From positions 124,001 through 188,000 of the forward strand of contig NZ_VJNO01000009.1 in the NCBI RefSeq assembly GCF_007096885.1: 64,000 nt of DNA, given 5' to 3'. Below the pieces are notes generated by a model. It did not search any database, was not told the origin of the DNA, and saw only the letters and a program-made list of their open reading frames with translations. This document shows positions 50,163 through 57,105 of the stretch, piece after piece. The position numbers were made by a program, and so were the translations under genes. Numbering within the stretch: position 1 is the first letter of the stretch; the number at the start of each line of letters is the position of its first letter. The DNA comes from Streptomyces sp. 130. GTDB lineage: Bacteria; Actinomycetota; Actinomycetes; Streptomycetales; Streptomycetaceae.

Positions 50163-50546
50163 CTACTGCGCGGGAAGGAGGACGTCGGCGTCGAAGCAGG
50201 TGCGGTCGCCGGTGTGGCAGGCGGCGCCGGTCTGGTCGACCTTGACGAGGACGGTGTCGGCGTCGCAGTCCAGGGCGACGGACTTGACCAGCTGGATGTG
50301 GCCGGAGGTGTCGCCCTTGACCCAGTACTCCTGGCGGCTGCGGGACCAGTAGGTGCAGCGGCCCGTGGTGAGGGTGCGGTGCAGCGCCTCGTCGTCCATC
50401 CAGCCCAGCATCAGTACCTCGCCGGTGTCGTACTGCTGGGCGACGGCCGGGACCAGTCCGTCGGCGTCGCGCTTGAGGCGGGCGGCGATGGCGGGGTCGA
50501 GGGCGCTGGCGGCCTTGGGGGTGCCGGGCTGGGGCGTGCTGCTCAT
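50163..50546 (-). CDS. hisI: Phosphoribosyl-AMP cyclohydrolase
   Basis: A 127-residue enzyme of histidine synthesis. The metal and substrate motifs are in [66 protein letters not shown] 50546. No fused HisE domain, as usual in actinobacteria. It lies directly before trpE, so one his gene is carried in the trp group, apart from the main his operon further along. Confidence 0.96.
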   Translation of the reverse strand: MSSTPQPGTPKAASALDPAIAARLKRDADGLVPAVAQQYDTGEVLMLGWMDDEALHRTLTTGRCTYWSRSRQEYWVKGDTSGHIQLVKSVALDCDADTVLVKVDQTGAACHTGDRTCFDADVLLPAQ

Positions 50547-50630
50547 GGGCCCATTGTGCCGTGGGCGCGCGGGGTGTCCGGGCGGGCGTCCACTGGGCGG
50601 ACGGGGGACGGCGGTCGTACGCTGGCGGGC

Positions 50631-51263
50631 ATGTCGACCCATGCGAAGCGCGAACGTCTTCTGCTCGCCGACCTGTTGGAGGCGGCGGGTCCGCAGGCCC
50701 CGACCCTGTGCCAGGGCTGGACGGCCCGTGATCTCGCGGCCCATGTGGTGGTGCGGGAGCGGCGGCCGGACGCGGCGGCCGGGCTCGTCATCGGCCCGCT
50801 GAAGAGCCGCCGGGACCGGGTCATGGCCGAGTTCACCGAGAAGCCGTACGAGGAGCTGATCCAGCTCATCCGCACCGGGCCGCCCCGGATGTCCCCGTTC
50901 GGCCTGAAGCAGGTGGACGAGGCGGCGAACACGGTGGAGTTCTACATCCACACGGAGGACGTGCGCCGGGCGCAGCCCGACTGGACGCCGCGTGAGCTGG
51001 ACCCGGTCTTCGCGGACGTGCTGTGGGCGCGTACGGAGAAGGCGGCGCGGGTGCTGGGCCGGAAGGCGCCGGTGGGCCTGGTGCTGCGCCGCCCGGACGG
51101 GCAGACCGCGGTGGCGCACCGGGGGACGCCGGTGGTGACGGTGACCGGTGAGCCGGGCGAGCTGCTGCTGTTCGCGTTCGGGCGGCAGGACGCGGCGCGG
51201 GTGGAGCTGGAGGGCGAGCCGGACGCGATCGGCCGGATGACGACGGCGAAGCTCGGGATGTAG
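50631..51263 (+). CDS. TIGR03085-family DinB-like metal-binding protein
   Basis: A 210-residue protein starting at ATG 50631. It begins [43 protein letters not shown], the pattern of the TIGR03085/maleylpyruvate-isomerase N-terminal family (DinB four-helix fold with a His-rich metal site: the WTARDLAAH His, FYIHTED His). Such proteins may use mycothiol, but this one's reaction is unknown. It is divergent from hisI-trpE with an 84-bp gap. Confidence 0.82.
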   Translation: MSTHAKRERLLLADLLEAAGPQAPTLCQGWTARDLAAHVVVRERRPDAAAGLVIGPLKSRRDRVMAEFTEKPYEELIQLIRTGPPRMSPFGLKQVDEAANTVEFYIHTEDVRRAQPDWTPRELDPVFADVLWARTEKAARVLGRKAPVGLVLRRPDGQTAVAHRGTPVVTVTGEPGELLLFAFGRQDAARVELEGEPDAIGRMTTAKLGM

Positions 51264-51279
51264 CCGGGGTGCGCCCCGG

Positions 51280-52527
51280 TCAGCGCGGGAGTTCCGCCCG
51301 GCGGAGCGGGGCGAGGACGAGCCCGGTGCCGGCGCCGGCGGCGCACAGGGCGGCGCTGGCGACGAAGACCGGGCCGGTGCCCCAGAGGGCGACGGCGGCG
51401 CCGGTGACGGGGTAGCTGAGCGGCGCGAGGGCGTGCGTGAAGAGTGTGGAGACCGAGGTGACGCGGCCCAGGTAGGCCGGGTCGGTGACGGTCTGCGTGA
51501 GCGCGCCGCACAGCGAGCCGCCGAGGCCGGCGAAGAGTCCGACGAGGGCCGCGACGGCCGCGGCGAGGGGTACGGAGGGCAGGTAGGCCAGGGCCGCGAT
51601 GGCGAAGGCTCCGACGAGGACGGTCAGGCACATGACCAGTCCGGCCCTGGGCACCCGGCCGCGCACGGTGAGGAGCAGGGCGGAGGCGCCCGCGCCGGTG
51701 CCGAAGGCGGCGACGACCCAGCCCATGCCGGAGGCGCCCCAGCCGCGTTCGTCGCTGAGCAGGATGAGGCCGAGGTTGAGGGGGCCGACGAAGCCGAGTT
51801 CGGTGACGGCGATGACGAGCATCAGGGGTCCGAGGACCGGGTGGCGGCGGATGTGGCGCAGCCCGTCGGCCAGGTCGCGCCAGGCGGTGCCGGTGGGTGC
51901 GGACGCTTGTGGAGCGGGCAGCGGGGTCATCCGGACGGCCAGCAGGAGCGGGAGCGACACGGCGAAGAGGACCCCGGCGGCGGCGAAGGCGAGGACCGGG
52001 CCGCCGAGGGCGACGGCGACGCCGCCGAGCGGGGCGCCGACGACGTTGGCGGTACGGGCGGCCAGGCCGCGCATGCCCTGGACGCGGGCGAGCTGGGAGG
52101 CGGCGGTGATCCGGGGCGGCAGGGCGCCCACGGCGGGCAGGAAGAGGGCGTCGACGGCGCCGAAGACGAGCGCGACGGCGATCAGCATCCACACCGTGGG
52201 CGCGGTGAGCAGCAGGGCCCCGGCGAGGCCGAGGATGACCAGGCAGCGGGCGGTGTCGCCGGCGACGACCACGCGGCGCGGGCCGATCCGGTCGGCGAGC
52301 ACTCCCCCGCCGAGCAGGAGCACCGCCCGGGGTATGGAGCCCGCGGCGAGCACCAGGCCGGTCTGCGAGGCGCTGCCGGTGCGGGCGGCGGCCCAGGCGA
52401 GGGCCATGTAGTAGACGCTGTCGCCGATCATGGACGCGGTGTACGCGCCGAGCCAGCGCAGGACGTTGCCGTCACGGTGGGCCGGGCGGGCGGGGGCCTC
52501 GGCGGGGGCGGGCAGGGTGGCGGTCAC
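51280..52527 (-). CDS. MFS transporter
   Basis: A 415-residue protein of about twelve membrane segments, starting at GTG 52527. Family features are the first-segment [21 protein letters not shown], the loop 2-3 [16 protein letters not shown], and a segment after the central loop. It resembles actinobacterial multidrug exporters of the DHA3 group. The winged-helix gene 113 bp upstream on the same strand is a likely regulator. Substrate unknown. Confidence 0.9.
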   Translation of the reverse strand: MTATLPAPAEAPARPAHRDGNVLRWLGAYTASMIGDSVYYMALAWAAARTGSASQTGLVLAAGSIPRAVLLLGGGVLADRIGPRRVVVAGDTARCLVILGLAGALLLTAPTVWMLIAVALVFGAVDALFLPAVGALPPRITAASQLARVQGMRGLAARTANVVGAPLGGVAVALGGPVLAFAAAGVLFAVSLPLLLAVRMTPLPAPQASAPTGTAWRDLADGLRHIRRHPVLGPLMLVIAVTELGFVGPLNLGLILLSDERGWGASGMGWVVAAFGTGAGASALLLTVRGRVPRAGLVMCLTVLVGAFAIAALAYLPSVPLAAAVAALVGLFAGLGGSLCGALTQTVTDPAYLGRVTSVSTLFTHALAPLSYPVTGAAVALWGTGPVFVASAALCAAGAGTGLVLAPLRRAELPR

Positions 52528-52540
52528 GGTCTCGTCCTCT

Positions 52541-52600
52541 CGGAGGGCCGGGTCGTCGGGGGCGGGTGGTCGTCGGAGGGCCGGGTCGTCGGGGGCGGGT
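52541..52600. repeat. 27-bp direct repeat between regulator and MFS genes
   Basis: A 27-bp sequence beginning CGGAGGGCCGGGTCGTCGGG is present at 52541-52567 and again, identical, at 52574-52600, a 33-bp period; a third, degenerate copy follows toward 52640. It lies in the short noncoding gap. Confidence 0.75.
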
Positions 52601-52640
52601 CGTCGGGGGGCCGGGGCGTCGGGGGGGTGTCGGGGGCCGG

Positions 52641-53228
52641 TCAGGTGCGGAACGGGAAGCCGTACAAGTGGAGGGCGACGTTCTCGCGGTTCTCCGTGTC
52701 GCCGGCCTCCTCGCGGTCGCGGCCCTGCCGCTCGTAGCGCTTGACGAGGTCGTTCATCTCGGACGCCAGCGCGGCGAGCTCTTCGGCGGTGAGCCGGGCG
52801 AGGTACTCGGAGCTGAAGGAGGCGCGGCGCCACTCGGCGGGCCAGGTGGGCGTCGCGTCGAGGTGGCGGCGGTACATCTCGACGTGCTGGTCGAAGGAGA
52901 GCCGGGTGACGGCGGAGTGGGTCGCGGCCTTCTCGGGCGCGTCGCTGAAGTCCTCGTCGTGGAAGGTCAGCCCCTCCGAGGCGGGCTGCCACCAGCGCTC
53001 GCGGCCGTCCCCGCCCTGCCGGTCGGCCTCCTCGATCAGGCCGTGGGCGGCGAGCTTGCGCAGGTGGTAGCTGACGAGCGAGACCGCCTCGTCGACCTCC
53101 TCGGCGAGCTGGGACGCGGTGGCCTGCCGGGCGATGTGGAGGGCCCGGTACAGCTTCATCCGCAGGGGGTGCCCGAAGGCCTTGAGGGTGCCGAGGTCGG
53201 AGACCCGGCGCGATGCGTCGCGTGCCAT
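52641..53228 (-). CDS. ArsR-like winged-helix transcriptional regulator
   Basis: A 195-residue regulator. The DNA-binding domain is at the N-terminus: LKAFGHPLRMKLYRALHIARQATASQLAEEVDEAVSLVSYHLRKLAAHGLIEE, a classical winged helix with the basic RRV start. The C-terminal part with helices (SFDQHVEMYRRHLDA, ELAALASEMNDLVKRYE) is probably for dimerisation or ligand binding, with no Cys metal site. A perfect palindrome lies 28 bp upstream of the ATG. It probably represses itself and the MFS gene. Confidence 0.92.
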   Translation of the reverse strand: MARDASRRVSDLGTLKAFGHPLRMKLYRALHIARQATASQLAEEVDEAVSLVSYHLRKLAAHGLIEEADRQGGDGRERWWQPASEGLTFHDEDFSDAPEKAATHSAVTRLSFDQHVEMYRRHLDATPTWPAEWRRASFSSEYLARLTAEELAALASEMNDLVKRYERQGRDREEAGDTENRENVALHLYGFPFRT

Positions 53229-53255
53229 GCCCCGAGGCTAGTTAGGAAAGAAAAG

Positions 53256-53277
53256 TTGCGCAATATCTATTGCGCAA
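53256..53277. promoter_or_regulatory. Perfect palindromic operator upstream of the winged-helix gene
   Basis: TTGCGCAATA (53256-53265), TC, TATTGCGCAA (53268-53277): 10-bp arms with a 2-bp centre in an AT-rich stretch. It covers the stop codon of the symporter gene (TAG at 53267-53269) and lies at the promoter distance from the regulator ATG. Confidence 0.85.
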
Positions 53278-54910
53278 GAAAAGCTGCACGTCTTGTCCGG
53301 GTCCGCTTCCGCCCGTCGCGGGAGCCGAGGTGGCCGAGCAGGAAGCCCGCCGGGATCGTGAGCAGGCCGGGCGTCTGGAGCGGGAACCAGTGGAAGTCGC
53401 GGCCCGGGAAGAGCGCGATGGGCGTGCCCGAGAAGGCGGGCGAGAACACCATCAGGACCACGATGAGCGGCAGCGTCCCGTACACCGTCCAGCGCACCCC
53501 GCGCGCGGTGAAGCCCGGCCGGAACAGCGCGTACAGCAGGACCGGCGGCAGGACGGAGGCCGCCGCCGCGAAGGAGAGCGAGAGCAGGACCTGCGGGTTG
53601 CGGTCGTGGGTGTACGTGGACGCCCAGACGGCGACCGCGCCGGTCAGGACCACCGCGAGGCGGGCCCGCAGGATCTCGCGCCCCGCGGACCGGGCGGAGG
53701 GGCCCGCGGGCCGGCCGGAGGGGCCCGCCGTACGCGCCGCCCCGCGCCCCGCCGCGAAGTCGCGGGCCAGGGACGAGGCGGCGGCGAGGGTGATCCCGGC
53801 GACGGCGGCCAGCGTGGTGACGAAGACCGCGCAGGCCACGCACGCGAAGAGCAGGCTCTCGCGCGGCCCGCCGGCGCCCGGGTCGAGGGCGCCGGTCACC
53901 AGGAGCAGCGCGGTGCCGCCGGCCGGGTCCGCCCCCTGGATCGCCTTGTGCCCGAGCAGCGCGGACGCGCCGAGCCCGGTGACGACGACCCCGGCGCACA
54001 GCACGGCCACCGGGACCACCGCCCACACGGTCGCGCGGCGCACCGTCCGGCGGTCGCGCATCGGGTGCAGCCGCATCGTGATGTGCGGCATGCACGCGGC
54101 CCCGAGGAGCAGGGTGAGCTGGAAGCCCAGCAGGTCCAGGGTGCCGGCGGGTCCGTGGCCGAACTGGAGCCCGGGGCGGGCGTACGCGCCGCCGGCCCCG
54201 CTGCCCCGGCGCGCGGCGTCGAACAGGGCGAACGGGTTCCAGCCGAAGCGGGCGAGCACGAGTCCGGCGAGCAGGGTCACCGCCGCGAGGACGACCGCGA
54301 CCTTGAGGATCTGCACGTACCCGGTGCCCCGCATGCCGCCGACCGCGGAGTAGCAGACCATCAGGGCGCCGCCGGCCACGGTGCAGCTGGTGAGCGCGGC
54401 GTCGGGCAGCCCGAACATGGCCGCCATCACCCGCCCGGCGGTGCCGAGCTGGACCAGGAGCAGCGGGGTGAGGACCACCAGCGTCGTGATGCCGAGGGCG
54501 CGGCGCACGGAGGGGTCGCCGAGCCGGTCCGCGAGAAAGTCCCCGAGCGTGAACACCCCGGCGCGGCGCATCGGTTCGGCCAGGACCCGCATGACCAGGA
54601 CCAGCGAGACGACCGTGGCCAGGGCGAACAGCACCCCGTCGAACCCGGCCAGCGCGACGGACCCGGTGGTCGAGAGCAGGGTCGCCGCGGACAGGTAGTC
54701 CCCGGCGACGGCGAGCCCGCTCCCGGCGGGGCCGAGCGCGGAGCCGCCGCCCGCGTAGAAGTGCTCCGGATCGTCCTGGTCGGCGGCGGCCAGCCCGCAC
54801 AGCAGCAACGAGACGGCGACGAACGCGAGGAACACGACGACCGCGAGCGAGCGGGCGTCGAAGCCGCCGCTCACCGGCGGAATCCCGGGGCGACGGGGGA
54901 GAACGGGCAC
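53267..54910 (-). CDS. Sodium:solute symporter (cation acetate symporter-like)
   Basis: A protein of up to 547 residues with about thirteen membrane segments; GTG 54910 and GTG 54874 are both possible starts and neither has a clear ribosome site. SSS-family marks are HFYAGGGSALGPAGSGLAVAGDYLSAATLLSTTG, GDFLADRLGD, GYVQILKVAVVL and MPHITMRLHPMRD. It resembles ActP acetate/carboxylate carriers. The DUF485 partner gene that often precedes ActP is missing; instead there is a long C-rich repeat region. The stop lies inside the downstream operator. Confidence 0.87.
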   Translation of the reverse strand: MPVLPRRPGIPPVSGGFDARSLAVVVFLAFVAVSLLLCGLAAADQDDPEHFYAGGGSALGPAGSGLAVAGDYLSAATLLSTTGSVALAGFDGVLFALATVVSLVLVMRVLAEPMRRAGVFTLGDFLADRLGDPSVRRALGITTLVVLTPLLLVQLGTAGRVMAAMFGLPDAALTSCTVAGGALMVCYSAVGGMRGTGYVQILKVAVVLAAVTLLAGLVLARFGWNPFALFDAARRGSGAGGAYARPGLQFGHGPAGTLDLLGFQLTLLLGAACMPHITMRLHPMRDRRTVRRATVWAVVPVAVLCAGVVVTGLGASALLGHKAIQGADPAGGTALLLVTGALDPGAGGPRESLLFACVACAVFVTTLAAVAGITLAAASSLARDFAAGRGAARTAGPSGRPAGPSARSAGREILRARLAVVLTGAVAVWASTYTHDRNPQVLLSLSFAAAASVLPPVLLYALFRPGFTARGVRWTVYGTLPLIVVLMVFSPAFSGTPIALFPGRDFHWFPLQTPGLLTIPAGFLLGHLGSRDGRKRTRTRRAAFLAQ

Positions 54911-54934
54911 GGAAGCTGCATGCCCGTCACCGCA

Positions 54935-55630
54935 TCAGGCCCCCGGGCAGGCGTACAGCGGGTCGCCCCGGGGCGCGGCGGGGAAACAGGCCGTACGGAC
55001 GGGGACTGTGCGGGGGCACAGGACGGGGACCGTGCGGGGGCGCGGGACGGGACCGTGCGGGGGCGCGGGCGCGCCCGCACAAGCGCGCCCCGCGCAACCC
55101 GCGCCCCCTCGGTCCGTCGGCGGACAGTCCGCGCCCCGCGCGGACCACGCACGCCGCGCCCCCGCGCCCCGCGCCCCGCGCCCCGGGACAGCCCGCCGCC
55201 TTGCACGGCCCGCGTCCCGCACGGCCCGCACCCCGGGACAGCCCGCACCCCGCACAGGCACACCCCGCGCACCCCGCACGCCCCGCACCCGGGAGCCGCC
55301 CCGCCCCACCGACCCACACCGCCCGCACCCCGCACAGGTGCACCCCGCGCACCCCGCACGCCCCGCCCCCGGGAGCCGGCCCGCCCCCCCGGCCCCCGCC
55401 CCCCCCGGCCCGCCCCCCGGGACCGCCCCCGCCCCGCACCGGCACACCACGCGCACGCCACGCCCCGCACCCCGGGACAGCCCCCGCCCCGCATAGGCAC
55501 ACCCCGCACGCCCCGCGCCCGCGACAGCCGCCCCGCCCCACCGGCCCGCACCCCGGGACAGCCCACGCCCCGCGCAGGCACGCCCCGCACGCCCCGCGCA
55601 CCCCGCCCCACACAGGCGCCCCCCAGGTCC
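54935..55630. repeat. Degenerate C-rich tandem-repeat region
   Basis: About 700 bp with no supportable gene. The plus strand is almost only C and G with strong excess of C: runs such as CACCCCGCACAGGCACACC and GCCCCGCACCCGGGAGCC recur every ~80 bp in degenerate form (for example near 55250, 55330, 55440 and 55550). All six frames are open but code for low-complexity sequence. The G-rich minus strand has many GGGG runs. It forms the whole gap between the PucR gene and the symporter. Confidence 0.8.
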
Positions 55631-55638
55631 GCCCGCGG

Positions 55639-56928
55639 TCAGTCCGGCAGCAGGCGGCGGGCCGTCAGGGCCAGGGAGACCTCGGTGGCGTCCGAGGGCC
55701 GGGTCAGGCAGCGGCCGGTGAGCTGTTCGAAGCGGCGGAGGCGGTTGAGGACGGTGTTGCGGTGGCAGTAGAGGCGGGCGCCCGCCCGGGGCGCCGAGCC
55801 GTCCGCGTCGAACCACGCGGTGAGCGTCTCGATGAGCACGTCCCGGTCGGCCGCGTCCAGCCGGTCCAGCGGGCCCAGCACCCGGGCGGCAAGGGCCGCG
55901 CCGAGCGCCGGGGACGAGACGACCAGGGCGGCGGGCAGGTGCTCGTCGAGCAGGACGGTCCCGCCGTCCGCCGGGCAGGCCCGCAGTGCCGTGTCCGCGA
56001 GGCGCCGGGCGTCCCCGACCGCCGCGAGACCGTCCACCGCCGAGCCGATGCCGGCCCGGGCCCCGGGCGGCAGGCGCAGGCCGGCGGCCAGCGCGGCGAG
56101 GGTGTCCGCCGGGTCCGTGCCGTCGGCCCGGCCCAGCGGCAGGATGGCGTAATCCGCCTCCGGGCCCGGGTGCCACACGGCGTCCGTGCCGGCGGGCAGT
56201 TCCAGGGGCGGGTGCGCCGTGCCGTGCGGGGAGCGGCGGGCGTCGCGCAGCGCGAGCACCGCGTAGCGGCCGTCCTCCGGCAGGCCGAGGGCCGCCGCCG
56301 TGTCCGGGAGGTCGGCGATCTGGGCGGTGCCGTCGAGCAGCGCCGCCGTCATCAGGCGGTGCCGGTTCTCGCGGCGCCAGGCGAGGCGGCGTTCCGCCCT
56401 GCGGTAGGCGTCGGCGACGAGCCCGCAGTGCTCGTCCACGAAGTTCCAGACGTCGGCGGCGACGTGGACCAGCAGCCGGATGTCCTCGGGGTGGCGGCGG
56501 GCGGTCTCGTCCACCAGGTCCTGCCAGACCATCGCCCCGCCCATCCGGAACGCGTGCAGGACCGCGTCCAGCGGCACCCCCTGCTCGGCCCGGACCTCGC
56601 CGATCCGCCGCGAGGTGCGGTGCGCGGCCTCCCGGAACTCGCGGGGCTGGATGAGCGAACCGACGTTGTGCCGCAGCGACAGGTGCACCTCCTGCCAGAT
56701 CTCCGCCGGGTCGGCCTCGATCGCGGCACGGTAGGCGGGTTCCCGCTCCCGCAGCGCCTCCACCATCCGGTCCGTCAGCTCCGGGAGCGCCGCCACCAGC
56801 ACCCGGGCGGCCCGGTGCAGGACGGCGACGGCCTCCCGGTCGGCCAGCGACCGGAAGCGGCGCGGGAGCGGGGCGACGGGCGGCGGCGCGTGCAGCGCCC
56901 TGACCCGTGAACGTACGACCTGTGGCAT
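55639..56928 (-). CDS. PucR/CdaR-type transcriptional regulator
   Basis: A 429-residue regulator starting at ATG 56928, with GGAGG seven bases upstream. The N-terminal half is a helical RsbR/PucR-like sensor (REREPAYRAAIEADPAEIWQEVHLSLRHNVGSLI). A GGDEF-like central region precedes the C-terminal HTH: DADGSAPRAGARLYCHRNTVLNRLRRFEQLTGRCL, the PucR family signature. Target genes are unknown; it is next to the repeat region and the symporter in the same direction. An operator-like palindrome lies ~110 bp upstream. Confidence 0.9.
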   Translation of the reverse strand: MPQVVRSRVRALHAPPPVAPLPRRFRSLADREAVAVLHRAARVLVAALPELTDRMVEALREREPAYRAAIEADPAEIWQEVHLSLRHNVGSLIQPREFREAAHRTSRRIGEVRAEQGVPLDAVLHAFRMGGAMVWQDLVDETARRHPEDIRLLVHVAADVWNFVDEHCGLVADAYRRAERRLAWRRENRHRLMTAALLDGTAQIADLPDTAAALGLPEDGRYAVLALRDARRSPHGTAHPPLELPAGTDAVWHPGPEADYAILPLGRADGTDPADTLAALAAGLRLPPGARAGIGSAVDGLAAVGDARRLADTALRACPADGGTVLLDEHLPAALVVSSPALGAALAARVLGPLDRLDAADRDVLIETLTAWFDADGSAPRAGARLYCHRNTVLNRLRRFEQLTGRCLTRPSDATEVSLALTARRLLPD

Positions 56929-57038
56929 CGCGGCCTCCACCGGGATTCGGCCGGCTCGGTGAACGGCCGGCTCCGGCGCGCCCCGCCCAGGCGAGAGCGG
57001 CGGGCGCACCGAATGATCCTGACGCCCGCAGAATGACA

Positions 57039-57054
57039 TACCGCCCAGTCGGTA
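57039..57054. promoter_or_regulatory. Operator-like inverted repeat upstream of the PucR gene
   Basis: TACCG (57039-57043), CCCAGT, CGGTA (57050-57054), perfect 5-bp arms, between the LuxR-type stop and the PucR start. Its bound protein is unknown. Confidence 0.4.
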
Positions 57055-57105
57055 CCTAGAGGTGTGCGGCCTCCTTCTCATCACGGTCCTGCAACCTCGC
57101 CGGTC

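Noticed and set aside
54871-55613. Several Arg/Gly or Pro-rich frames in the C-rich region
   Set aside because: All frames are open because of base composition; no domain, no ribosome site, and no codon bias typical of genes here.
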